64,000 bases of DNA from Gentiana macrophylla (lineage: Eukaryota; Streptophyta; Magnoliopsida; Gentianales; Gentianaceae), in the NCBI GenBank assembly GCA_026214975.1, contig CM047805.1, forward strand, positions 64,278,170 through 64,342,169, read 5' to 3'. The position numbers and the translations under genes are program-made. This document shows positions 34,791 through 46,814 of the stretch, piece by piece (positions within the stretch are counted from its first letter, which is position 1; each line of letters opens with the position of its first letter). A model generated the notes under the pieces. That model saw only the letters and a program-made list of their open reading frames with translations. It did not search any database and was not told the origin of the DNA.

Positions 34791-37470
34791 AGCTAAGGAG
34801 GTATGCCGACATTGTGCCAAGTGGCACCCTCCTTGACTGACACGTGTCCGTTTTTATTAATACCTTTGTGGCTTTTTTTATATCAAGCGTGTACCGTTAG
34901 TAGTTTGTGCAGAAACAAAAAAGAAAAGACCGACGGATTTGAAGTTCTATTGTATACTGTACGATGGAAGATGTGCAAAGTTTAGCTATAAAATACATCA
35001 ACACGTGTCCCCTTTTTTTATTTTTTATTTTACCTTTGTGGCTTTTTTTATATCAAGCGTGTATAGTTAGTAGTTTGTGCAGAAAAAAGAAAAAAAAGGA
35101 AAGACCTACGGATTTGAAGTTCTACTGTGTAGTGTACGATGAAAGATGGACCAAGTTTAGATATAAAATACATCAACACATGTACTTTTTTTCTTTATCA
35201 AATGTGTACCGTTAGTAGTTTGTGCAGAAAAAGGGGAAAAAAAAAAAGGAAAGACCGACGGATTTGGAGTTCTACTGTGTAGTGTACGATTAGCTATAAA
35301 ATACATCAACATGTGTAATTTTTTTTATCAAACGTGTACCGTTTGTTGTTTGTGTAGAAAAGGAGAAGCTAAGGAGGTATACCCACATTGTGCCACGTGG
35401 CACCCTCCTTGCCTGACACGTGTCCCTTTTTTAAAATACCTTTGTGGCTTTTTTTTATATCAAACGTGTACCGTTAGTAGTTTGTGCAGAAAAAAGAAAA
35501 AAGAAAAAAGAGAAAAAGAAAGACCGACGAATTTGAAGTTCTACTGTGTAGTGTATGATGGAAGATGGACCAAGTTTAGCTATAAAATACATCAACACAT
35601 GTACTTTTTTTATCAAACGGGTATCGTTTGTAGTTTGTGCAGAAAAGGAGAAGCTAAGGAGGTATGCCCACATTGTGCCATGTGGCACCCTCATTGACTG
35701 ACACGTGTCCCTTTTTTTTAAATACCTTGGTGGCTTTTTTTTTTATATCAAACGTGTACCGTCAGTAGTTTGTGCAGAAAAAAGAAAAAAAAGGAAAGAC
35801 CGACGAATTTGAAGTTCTATTGTGTAGTATACAATGGAAGATGGGCCAAGTTTAGCTATAAAATACATCAACACGTGTCCCCTTTTTTAATTTTTTGTTT
35901 TACCTTTGTGGCTCTTTTTTATATCAAGCGTCTACCGTTAGTAGTTTGTGCATAAAATGGGGAAAAAAAAAGGGAAGACCGACGGATTTGAAGTTCTACT
36001 GTGTAGTATACGATGAAAGATGGGCCAAGTTTAGCTATAAAATACATCAACACGTGTACTTTTTTTTTCTTTATCAAATGTGTACCGTTAGTAGTTTGTG
36101 CAGGAAAAATGGGAAGAAAAAGGAAAGACCGACGGATTTGAAGTTCTACTGTGTAGTGTACGATGGAAGATGGACCAAGTTTAGCTATAAAATACATCAA
36201 CACGTGTATTTTTTTTTTATCAAACATGTATCGTTAGTAGTTTGTGCAGAAAAGAAGAAGCTAAGGAGGTATGCCCACATTGTGCCACGTGACATCCTCC
36301 TTGGCTGACACATGTCCCTTTTTATAATTTTTTTGGAAAGACCAACGGATTTGAAGTCTACTGTGTAGTGTACGATGGAAGATGGGTCAAGTTTAGCTAT
36401 AAAATACATCAACATGTGTGCTTTTTTTCTTTATTAAATTGTACCGTTAGTAGTTTGTCTAGAAAAGGGGGAAAAAAGACCGGCGGATTTGAAGTTTTAC
36501 CTTTGTGGCTTTTTTTTATATCAAACGTGTACCGTTAGTAGTTTGTACAGAAAAGAAAAAAAAAAAAAAGGAAAGACCGACGGATTTGAAGTTCTACTGT
36601 GTAGTGTACGATGTAAGATGTGCCAAGTTTAGCTATAAAATACATCAACACATAGACTTTTTTTTCTTTATCAAATGTATACCGTTAGTAGTTTGTGCAG
36701 AAAAGGGAAAAAAAAAGGAAAGACCGTTGGATTTGAAGTTCTACTGTGTAGTGTACGATGGAAGATGAACCAAGTTTAGCTATTAAATACATCAACACGT
36801 GTACTTTTTTTTTTATCAAACGTGGACTGTTAGTAGTTTGTGGAGAAAATGAGAAGCTAAGGAGGTATGCCAACATTGTGCCACGTGGTACCCTCCTTGG
36901 CTGACAAATGTCCATTTTTTTAATTTTTATTTTATTTTTTTTGGAAAAACCGTCGGAGTTGAAGTTTTACTGTGTAGTGTACGATGGAAGATGGGCCAAG
37001 TTTAACTATAAAATACATCAACACGACAACACGTGTACTTTTCTTTTTCTTTAAAATGTGTACCGTTAGTAGTTTGTACAGAAAAGAGGGAAAAAAGGAA
37101 AGACCGACGGATTTGAAATTCTACGTACTGTGTAGTGTACGATGGAAGATGGACCAAGTTTAGCTATAAAATACATCAACAAGTGTACTTTTTTTAAATC
37201 AAACGTGGAAAATAAGGAGGTATACCCACATTGTGACACGTGTCACCCTCCTTGGCTGACACATGTCCCATCTTTTAATTTTTTTTATCAGACGTGCCGT
37301 TAGTAGATTGTGCAGAAAAGGGAAAACAAAAGGAAAGATCGATGGATTTGAAGTTCTACTGTGTAGTGTACGTTGGAAGATGTGCCAAGTTTAGCTATAA
37401 AATATATCAACACATGTACTTTTTTTCTTTATCAAATGTGTACCTTTAATAGTTTGTGCAGAAAAGGGGA
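34791..37470 (+). repeat. Tandem array with TATA-like and G-box words in each unit
   Basis: About 13 units of roughly 140-240 bp each contain GTACCGTTAGTAGTTTGTGCAG, a poly(A)-rich patch, GAAGTTCTACTGTGTAGTG, then CTATAAAATACATCAACACG. Interleaved at 34791, 35367, 35649, 36249, 36851 and 37206 is a second module, GGAGGTATGCC...CCCTCCTT, whose centre is the palindrome GTGCCACGTGGCAC (perfect at 35390-35403). Translations of the array give repeated peptides in several frames, best explained as by-products of the repeat. Confidence 0.85.
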
Positions 37471-37481
37471 AAAAAGGAAAA

Positions 37482-39136
37482 ACCGTTTGACACGTGTTTT
37501 TTTTCCACCAAATGAATGAACACGAGATCAATGACCTTTTCATTAATGATAAGAAAGAGAAATGTCGTATAGAAAATGAGTGAAACACATTTTCAAGCAT
37601 ATTAATGATTTGGAAGCTAAGGCGTTTTGGAGATTTGACCATGTAGTTATGATCCGGTTATTGTTTTTCTATAATGTTTCATTACGTAAAGTCGAAGCTA
37701 AAGGGATCGACTTTATGACATTGATCTCCGATACATCGTATTGTGGTTTATTTTGTAGGTGGAACTCCTAATAAGGCTGGAAGAGAAGTGATTCACAATC
37801 TTCACGTCTCTACGAAAGAACTACCTTTTGCGGAGAATGTGATATATTTAAGTTGCTCTCTTTGTCTCGTGCCTTGAATTTGTTACGGTTTAAGTTTACG
37901 TGATTTATTTCATCACGTTATATATTCAGTGCTAAAGGGCTTTGCCCACAAGAGGCCACGTGGCTGCCTCCTGGGCTGACACATGGCACCCAAAAAATTT
38001 TATTTTATTTTTTTAAAACTGCAGTTTTTTTTTTTCAGTAAAAACCGGAATTTCGGTTATCGTTATATATAAACCGAAGGAGGCTTTAAAATTCAATCAA
38101 CCGAAAATTTAAAATTTCTCGTTTCGATTTCGACACAACAATTGAATATGATACACAACAAAGTGTATATTTCGATACGGTTCATTTTTAATACCTCTAA
38201 CTGCCAGTGGGGATTCACTTTTAAATTTCAATCAACCGAAAATTTTCGATTTCGACTTAACAATTGAATAAACCGTGTGGACACCACATTAAATATTTTT
38301 ATTATTTTGAACAACATAACGTCGGTGGAACCGACGGCCATTTGTAGTACGAACGTCACTAAAATTGACGTTTGGATACCACGTTATATATAAACTGAAG
38401 GAGGCTTTAAAATTCAATCAGCCAAAAAATTTCGATTTCACGATTCGATTTCGACACAACAATTGAATATTATACACAACAAAGTGTATATTTCGATACG
38501 GTTCATTTTTAGTACATCCAACTGACAGTGCGGATTCACTTTTAAATTTCAATCAACCGAAAATTTTCAATTTCGACACACCACATTAAATATTTTTATT
38601 ATTTTGAACAACATAACGTCGGTGGAACCGATGGCCATTTGCAGTACGAACGTCAATAAATTGACGTTGAAATACCAAATCACTTTTTATATTCTTCAGA
38701 CCGTTTGACACGTGTTTTTTTTCTACCAAATGAATGAACACGAGATCAATGACGTATTCATTAATGATAAGAAAGAGAAATGTCGTATAGAAAATGAGTG
38801 AAACACATTTTCAAGCATATTAATGATCTGGAATCTAAGGCGTTCCGAGATATTTGACCGTGTAGTTATGATCCGCTTATTGTTTTTCTATAATGTTTCA
38901 TTGCGTAAAATCGAAGCTAAAGTGATCGACTTTATGACATTGTTCTCCGATACATCATATTGTAGTTTATTTTTAGATGGAAACTACTGATAGGGCTAGA
39001 AGAGAGGTGATTCACAATCTTCACGTCTCTAAGAAAGAGCTACCTCTTGGAGAAAATGTGATATATTTCTCTTGCTCTCTTTGTCTTGTGTCGTGAATTT
39101 GTTACGGTTTAAGCTTACGTATTTTATTTCACGTTG
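37482..39136 (+). repeat. Direct duplications in the right half of Helitron 2
   Basis: A block of about 430 bp at 37482-37920 recurs at 38700-39136 (starts CCGTTTGACACGTG, ends near ATTTCACGTT). Between them a unit of about 320 bp is itself tandemly duplicated (38065-38380 and 38385-38690), beginning TTATATATAAAC-GAAGGAGG. No protein domain was recognised. Confidence 0.85.
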
Positions 39137-39668
39137 GGGATCTATTCTTTGATATTATCGTTGGTAACGATTTATGTTGGGCCCGACGTGCCTTTCACGG
39201 CTCACGTTAACTAGTAATATAAACAAAATTGACCTGACAATAGTATAACTTTAACATTTTGAGGGCTGACGTGCATGGGAGATAATTGTGTGTGGAGACA
39301 CCACAACCACACACTTTAATTCTGTATTTAAACTGTGTGGTTCTGATCGTTTCACCCGTCACTTCACCCCCAAATTCCCTCACCACACAATAATTTCCCG
39401 ACTTGCATATGCCTGGGAATTGATCCCAGGACCCCTCCGAATAAAATAATAAAATAATAATATAATAATGTTGAACATTAATTCCCATAGTTGTTTCAAA
39501 CAACTAGCAGAACAGATCAACTTGCGGCCGATCATATAATATTAGCATTGCATGCTATCACTTAAATTGACGCATTAAAAGTTTTCTATATCAATTAACA
39601 ATAACATCACAAAACACCAATTGAAGAACACCCCCTTACATTTGTTATCTTGAAAGCGAAATTGCATG

Positions 39669-40126
39669 TGTTGGCACAGATTGCACACAATCTTAATGTA
39701 GAGATTAATATAGTAGCGTCTTTATTAACACCAATTGGTTTTAGTACAACAGTAAGCGTTTGATCTTAACATGGTATCAGAGCCAGAGGTCACAAGATCG
39801 AACCCTGGTTGGAACATTATTTAAAATTAAATTATGCAAGTGTTGGGACAGATTGCCCACACTTGAGGGGGGTGTTGGGACAGATTGCGCACACTCTTGA
39901 ATAAAAATTGTGTAAGTGTTGGACAGATTGCCTACACTAGGAGGGGGGGTGTTGGGACAAATTGCCACACTCTTGAATGAAAATTGTGCAAGTGTTGGAC
40001 AGATTGCTAACACTTGAGGGGGCTGTTGGGACAGATTGCCCACACTCTTAATGTAGAGATTAATATAGTAGCGCTTTTATTAACACCAATTAGTTTTAGT
40101 ACAACGGTAAACGCTTGATCTTAACA
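39669..40126 (+). mobile_element. TRIM 1 (terminal-repeat retrotransposon in miniature), 458 bp
   Basis: 103-bp LTRs at 39669-39771 and 40024-40126, TGTTGG...CTTAACA. The left one is followed at once by TGGTATCAGAGCC, the initiator-Met primer site, and the right one is preceded by a G-rich tract (TTGAGGGGGC). The interior has three related units with CAAGTGTTGG-ACAGATTGCC. No coding capacity and no target duplication (GCATG against TCAAG), so recombination or end loss is likely. Confidence 0.85.
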
Positions 40127-40683
40127 TCAAGCAAAACAACGAAAACGCTTGAATTCCTCAACTCCAATCTCCTCTACGAATCATGTACGATAGTTAATTA
40201 CGAGCTACGATTAAACAACCCTCTAAACAACAAAAACGCAAGTCTTTCCTCAAGAACACATGAAATCTATACTGGAGCTTGAGCACATGAAATCTAAACT
40301 GGAGCTAGAGGGGAAATCTTACCGATTAACAAACTGCTAGTATAGAGACGACCGCCTCCTCACGGTGATCAATTTCTTCTCCTATCATCTGTACCAATTA
40401 TCAACCGATTAGCCTCGAATAGGAAGATTGCGTTCTCCCCTTTTACTGTGTTAATGCGTTGGCCTTTTTCACAGTTTTCAGAAATTTAAGCGTGAAAGAC
40501 TAATGAATAAATTAGGTAATAATACCCCTTTTATACCCATTAATTATTCATTAGTCAAAACCCTTTAATTAAATCATTAATACCTTTTAATTATTTTCCT
40601 TTAGGTTAAATATAAAATAGGAATATAGATAGTTAAATTCTCTTTTTACACCTTTATCCTTCTTGAATTTTCGGGATATTACA

Positions 40684-40880
40684 GTTTTATTGATATTGTA
40701 GTATGTACAACAACATTTGTTTCCTTTGTATGGAGATTTAGAGATTTTCTATAGTTTGACTTCATTATTAACATTGTTTGATCCCCAGTATATGTAATGT
40801 TGTTTCCTATAATTTATGGCTCCGAGCAAGTTAGTTTTAATCATCTTCATACTTCCATTACGATGTCCTTTTTATTTAGT
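40684..40880 (+). repeat. Second copy of the PDI-like gene's 3' UTR
   Basis: The sequence aligns closely with about 29259-29430 (shared GGAGAT-TTAGAGATTTTCT, TATATGTAATGTTGTTTCC, TATAATTTAT-GCTCCGAGC), with about 22 extra bases after GTTTTATT. It begins at the base following the LTR end at 40683. No exon remnant is recognisable to its left, where the LTR sits. Confidence 0.85.
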
Positions 40881-43148
40881 TTCTCTTTTAAATTCTTGTC
40901 AAAGAGGCTAACGTGTTCCGTGAGACTAGTTCATTGAATACGTATCAAACGTCTTGTTTCACGTATTAGACTTTTTTTCTTCATAATTTACATATTTAAG
41001 TGATCGTTTGCATTTGAAATGTCATTCGGATAAATGTTGTCGCCAAGAACGGAGTCGAGGAATTTTTAAATCGGATACCGAGATTTTTCTTTTCAATGTT
41101 ATTTATACGGCATAAATTTCTAGAAAAATACTAAAATTTATTTATACTTTATGATGTATTCTTTTTTTACTTCCCAAACTAGTAACATTAACTTCAGTGT
41201 CAATTCATTGGATCTGACATTACTAACAAGTGACATTGACATTTCTAAAACTATAACGTCAGTGTTATTACTAACGTTGTTTTTTAAATGTCCTATACCA
41301 CGCATGTTATTTTCATTAAAAATAATCATTGTGCTTGAAGTAATTTTTTGATTGCTTAAAATAATCGTGGTGTCGAAATAAAAGTGTGATTCCAATGGAA
41401 TCATTTTTTTTGTTGTAATATATACTTTTAATGGCTTAGGTTAGGTGGGCTGTAAGTCTAATTATCTAGTAGACTGATGAGTTGGTGGTTGGACATGCAT
41501 ACTACATAGAAAAAAATAAAACGGACTGGGTGGGCTTAACCCCCTTAGCCCATAGTCTACCTCCGTCCTTGGTTGTCGCAACAAAACATGGATCAACTCA
41601 AGAGGCATATCTTTATATGCGAAAAGTAATGTCTAGCGTACATGCAACCTCTCGGAAGCGACATGTTTTGGCTATAAAAAGGCATCATACTGCAAACATG
41701 AATTCATTCAAAACATAAGCATCAATAGTATATTTTTGAGTGTCTCTCCGTTGTTTCTTGAGAGATTTTTTCAGTTATTTCCAGTAGCTACAGTTTTGAA
41801 GGACGACGGAACATCTCTTGAAAGATACGCGTTTTAACGTGTCTTTTAAATTAAAGATTTGATTGTGTTAAGATGATTATTTCATAATTACTCCAATGTA
41901 TTTATAAGTATGATTTTACAAATTCTTTTTTGTTTTGATTTTACTCAACATGTGTTACTATGGTAAGTAATATAATGTTTAACACATTTATTTAAAGTGT
42001 TATATTACCCTTTCAAGGGAGAAACTTGAAAAAAATACGAAATGTTAAGTATTGAAAAATATTGCTTCAAAAGTAAAGAATTGAAAAATATTTTTCATTT
42101 GCTACAAAAAAAAAAAAAAAAAAAAAAAAAAATTCAAAACTTCACATTTTCATGTATATTCTTTCAAGTTTCAAGGCTCGGACCGGATGTACTTGAATAT
42201 TACCTTATGTCGACATTATGTACTTCATGGGTAAGAGTAGACACTGCAGACACGATCCGTGCAAACACAGGATTAGTCGGATCGATAATAACAACAATAA
42301 CACAACAGATCATGTACTTCATATCATATAAGAAGAATACTTGGCTCTTCACTAATCATATGAGACAGGGGAATGAGGACCCTCAATGTTTCATTCCCCC
42401 TCAATGTTAGAGTTTAACTTTTTTTTTATATAAGAAGAATGCTTGGCTGAAAATTAGTCAAACAAATAGAAGGCTTCAATGGCATTTCTTCTTCTAATAA
42501 GCCAAAATCGTCCCAGCTTTTACCAAAATGAGTATATGGGGCTACTACTGTTGCTTTTGACCGTTAAATATCTTACATTTGTTCCACTAAAAAAAAAGAA
42601 TATCATACATTTGAAGAAAAAAAAAAGAGAGACCAGATTAAACAAAAAACGGTCGTCACAATTTCTTTTAAACGGTCAAGTAAATTTTCTCAATTAGACA
42701 ATGAGCTAGATGTCGTCCTTTTGACTAGAGTTGAAAATGGTTCGGTTTGATCGGTTTTTTCGTCTATAAAATCAAACTATTTTATACGGTTTTTAAATTT
42801 TCAACCCAAATTGAAACGTTTTTAGGCAAAAACCATTTGTTCGCGGTCCAGTTTGGTTTGGCTTCGTTCATTTTACAGTTTTCATAAACAAATAAAATTA
42901 TCAATAGCAAATCACAACTTATCAAAAAAATAACATATGGTATAATATGCGTCAGCGTCACACCAATACTACTATGTGAGTAAAGCCGAAAAGATGATAT
43001 AAGAAATTATATATATTGAACAATTTCATACCAATGCTAAATTTAGATCCCAAAATCAACTACCCCTCGACCATCATCCAGAAGGACCAAAACAACAATC
43101 ACGACACCTACCACCGAACTTCCTAGCTAGCCTTAATCAAGATATTAA
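40881..43148. other. Non-coding stretch, no gene assigned
   Basis: Nothing convincing is encoded. A TATA-like GGCTATAAAAAGGC lies at about 41670-41683, followed by a leader-like region, and could be an LTR promoter, but no partner repeat was found. A homopolymer A run lies at 42103-42131. A CGGTTT-rich segment at 42730-42890 resembles the tail of the dispersed repeat at 600-780. Confidence 0.4.
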
Positions 43149-43577
43149 CTAATCGAAATGAAAGGTGTTCCCCCTCAAACGAAAGGTGGTGTCAACCACA
43201 TTGAGTTTGCTCCGGTTGTGGTGGAAGACAGAGCTGCTCAAAGGTTTGGTCATACAATCAGCAACCTGGTCACAAGATGGAACATACTTCACTTGAAGTT
43301 TGTGTTGCAAAACTTGATCTCGGACAAAGTGCACATCAATCTCTATGTGCTTTGTTCTAGAATGAAACATAGGATTGTGGGCAATATGATTGGCACTAAT
43401 GTTATCACACCAGGCTGTTGGAACTGCAGAAAGAGGGAGGTGCAGTTCATAAATAACAGATTTGAGCCACTGAATTTCTGCAGCAAGATTGGCAAGAGCT
43501 CTGTATTCTGACTCTGTGCTTGACCTGGAGACCACATGCTGTTTCTTTGAGCTCCAGGAGACCAAGGACTGCCCCAA
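43149..43577 (-). pseudogene. RNase H of RE1-like Copia
   Basis: 142 open codons with SSKKQHVVSRSSTESEYRAL, a WCDNISA segment and KHIEIDVHFVRD, the Ty1/Copia RNase H signature. It is split from RT by a single stop (TAA where a tyrosine codon is usual, in PVAGYCVYLG). Confidence 0.9.
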
Positions 43578-43586
43578 ATAGACACA

Positions 43587-44795
43587 TTATCCGGCTACAG
43601 GCCTTTTGTCCTTGGTAGTACACCTCCAGTCTGCATCACTGAATCCAGTAATATGCAGAGCTGTACTTGGTTGGAAGTTCATGCCATAATGTAATGTGCC
43701 TTTGACATACCTCAACATCCTCTTCAATGTCTGCCAATGGATCACTCTAGGGTTGTGCATAAACTGACTCAGTTGATTTACAGCAAATGAAAGGTCTGGC
43801 CTGGTGTAGGTGAGATATTGCAGGGCACCAAGAATGCTTCTGTAAGTTGTTGGATTGTCCATAGGGTCTGAATCTTTAGCATTTAAGTTAATTCCAGTAA
43901 CCATATGAGTTGGCACAGGTTTAAGATGCTCCAGTTTCAGTTTATTGATGAGTTGTGTTGCATACAATTGCTGATTTAGATACAAACCACTTGCATCCCT
44001 GTGAGCTTGAAATCCCAGAAAATGAGTTAGAGGCCCCAGATCCTTTAGTGCAAACCTGGAATGCAACTTAGAAATGAACTGTTTAATCAATAGAGGACTG
44101 TTCCCTGTAATGAAAATGTCATCAACATATATTAGCAGGTACATTAGCTGAGCATGAGCTTTATACACAAACAAAGAGGTGTCATATTTGGCTTGAGTGA
44201 ACCCCCAGGTGATAAGTTGCCTGCTCAGTTCTTCAAACCATGCCCTAGGGGCTTGTTTAAGCCCATACAAGGATTTTCTCAGATGGCAAACATGAGATGG
44301 TTTATTTGGATCTTTGAATCCCTCAGGTTAGGGCATGAATACATCTTCATAGAGAGTGCCATTCAAGAAGGCATTATTGATATCAATCTGGTTGATAGGC
44401 CAATTTAAAGACACATTAGCTGCTAGGACAACTCTTATAGTTGAGGCCTTAATCACTGGACTGAATGTTTCTTCATAATCCACACCTGGTGTTTGGAGGA
44501 ATCTCTTGGCTATAAGTCTTGCCTTGTACATTAGAATGGAGCCATCTGGTTTGAGTTTGAGTTTACATATCCATTTGATGCCAATGAGGTGCTGTTTAGG
44601 TTTTGCAGGCACCAAGTCCCTGGTATGATTCTTGATCGGTGCTGCATATTTCTCCTTCATAGCTTGATGCCATTGAGGCTGACAGATGGCATCTGACATT
44701 GTCACTGGTTCAGTTGGACATGATGTGGAGTATTTCACAGACACATAGGAATAGGTTTTAGTCTTACAGATGCCACTTTTGCTTCTAGTTTGCAT
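43587..44795 (-). pseudogene. Reverse transcriptase of RE1-like Copia
   Basis: Two open segments (44328-44795 and 43587-44270). The first has WHQAMKEKYAA and IDINNAFLNGTLYEDVFMP. One in-frame TAA follows, in place of the CAA of the usual MPQPEGF. The second has YGLKQAPRAWFEEL and the catalytic YVDD (LLIYVDDIFITGN). Apart from that stop the domain appears complete. Confidence 0.92.
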
Positions 44796-45335
44796 AGGGT
44801 GCAGGTTGGTATTTGGAATAGGTTGAGGAGGTAGATCAGAGGGTGCAGGTTGAGGAGGTGAGACATTTGGTTCAAGGTCAGGTGACTGGTGTGTGGAACT
44901 TGATGAGGATAATGATGGTGCTGGACTGTTTATGGTGACTTGAGGGGTACATGATTTGTGTGGAGTGGATCTGGGAGTGTAGGTTGACTGTGGTGAGTCA
45001 TAAAAGTGTACTAGAGATAGTGGAGTGGTGTGATTGGTGATTTGAAGTCTAGGTGCAGGTGATGTTGGGCCATCCTTCTCATCATGATTCTTCTATGGAT
45101 ATGTACCAGCTGCATTGTCATCAGGTTTGGGAACATGAATGGAATATGTGGGAGTTGGACTCTGTGAAGTGGATGAGAGGTGCTTAGTGAACAGACTTTG
45201 CTCACTTTGGTAAGGGAACTCATGTTCATTAAAAATGACATCCTTTGATATATAGACTCGGCCTGTTGAATTTAGACACGGGAACCCCTTATGAGCTGGA
45301 CTAATCCCTAGGAAGACATATTTCTTAGTATGGAA

Positions 45336-46680
45336 CTAGAACTTCTGTTTTTGAAAGGGTCTCAGATATGGAAAGCAACTGCTTCCAAACACCTTAATAA
45401 GACAAAGATCAGGTTGTTTTTGGTACAAGCATTCAAAAAGGGACTTGTTTTTCAAGATAGGTGTGGAAAGTCTATTGATAATATAAGCTGCATACTGAAA
45501 CAAGGCCACCAGAAGGTAAGGGGCATGGATGCCTGTGCTAGAAGGGTAAGACCAACCTCTACTATATGTCTGTGCTTCCTTTCTACTTTGCCATTTTGGC
45601 CATGAGCCTGGACATGAGTGTCTAAACATGACCCTATGTTCTTTCAGGTAATTATCAAATGATCTGAATTCACCACCCCAATCAGATTGGAGGATTTTTA
45701 TGTGAGAATTGAATTGCTTTTCAACTAATGTTTTAAACTGAATGAAGGTTTTCAAAGCGTCAAATTTGTTTATCAGAGGATAAATCCAGACATTTCTGGT
45801 TAGATAATCAACAAAACTGATATAGTAACTATAACCACTAGATGAAGTTACATGAGCAGGGCCCCAAAGATCTGTATGTATAAGTTCAAGAACAGTATTA
45901 GATTTAGTAACAGATGTAGGGTAAGACAAAGCATGAAGTTTTCCATACTGACAGGCATCACAGAAGTCAACATTTTCATTAATGACAACATTACATCCAT
46001 TTAAAATAGTCTTGAGAACTTTGAAGGAGGGATGTCCTAACCTTCTATGCCACAGATTGGCTACAGACATAGGACCACTACATTCAGACTTATTATGACT
46101 GGTGCTAGACTCAACAGCTAGACAACTTGAGTTATTACAACCAGATTTAAAAGAGGACTGCATGTTGGGGCTTTTGGAGTGAAGGAGGCTCTGAGATGAG
46201 GTATTTGGGAAGTGCAGCTAGTACAATCCATCCTTAAGTGTTCCTTTGAGAAGAACTGTCCTTGTAAGTTTGTCCTTTACAACACAATAGTTAGAGTGAA
46301 ATTCCATGAACACGTGATTATCAGAAGTCAATTTAGAGACACTAAGTAAATTCTTGGTGATATGTGGAACATGAAGAATATTTGTGAGGTTTAAATTAGT
46401 GTTGTGTGTGACAGCGATAGTGGAGCTACCTATGTGATCTATTGAAAGAGACTCACCATTCTCAACTGTGATAGTGTCAGAGCCTTCATGTCCTTGACTC
46501 AATTGCAAGCTATTCAAATCAGCTGTGATGTGGTTGGTGGCACCACTGTCTGCATACCAACTGGCATCACTTACACTTTCTGGAGATGCAAAGTAAGCTG
46601 CAGGTCTCTGTCCATTAGGTCTTGGTGCTCCCCCACCATTGTAGTTGGTTCCAGTGTAGTTGGAATCGAATCTGTAATAG
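45336..46680 (-). pseudogene. Protease and integrase of RE1-like Copia
   Basis: The protease site WYADSGATNHIT lies near 46535-46570. LHVPHITKNLLSVSKL and the integrase zinc module (WHRRLGHPSFKVL ... CDACQYGK) follow. DDE core: HTDLWGP and QSDWGGEF give the first two aspartates. The region of the glutamate is in a shifted frame (about 45560-45610). The end has LFECLYQKQPDL and VFGSSCFPYLRP. A stop near 46164-46217 splits protease from integrase. Confidence 0.88.
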
Positions 46681-46814
46681 CAATCTACTGTAATATGTCC
46701 AACTCTGTTGCAAACCTGGAAGATTGGCCTACGGGCATTTCCTTGATGTCCACCTCTACTTCCACCATTGTTTTGATGGTAACCACCTTGATAACCTCCT
46801 CTGTTGTTCCTTCC

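Larger units (their letters stand above)
34778..39214 (+). mobile_element. Non-autonomous Helitron 2, 4.4 kb, with internal tandem array
   Basis: It starts TCTATCTATAAGAAGC after an A and ends CTAG (39211-39214) before a T. A degenerate hairpin (CCCGACGTGCCTTTCACGGCTCACG) precedes the end. It lies 4 bp (TATA) from the end of Helitron 1, in the same orientation. Inside are a 13-unit tandem array, a large direct duplication and a shorter tandem pair. No Rep/helicase motif was seen. Confidence 0.72.

Noticed and set aside
34803..36915. Series of open frames of 60-137 codons encoding repeated peptides (KFYCVVYD..., KIHQH...)
   Set aside because: They are translations of the tandem array in several frames and both strands, with poly(K) runs from A tracts. 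No start context, domain or frame conservation.
34791..37470. Regular repeat array resembling a CRISPR
   Set aside because: Units are long, variable and contiguous, in a plant Helitron; no cas genes and no unique spacers of constant size.
39411..39434. Small hairpin CCTGGGAATTGATCCCAGG
   Set aside because: A 7-bp stem inside a decayed LTR piece; too short to support an RNA gene.
39772..39784. TGGTATCAGAGCC (also at 49408) as part of a tRNA gene
   Set aside because: It is the tRNA-complementary primer site of a TRIM; no cloverleaf surrounds it.
41482..41718. 78-codon open frame with a TATA-like box inside
   Set aside because: The TATA-like box lies within the frame rather than before it, and the protein has no recognisable features.
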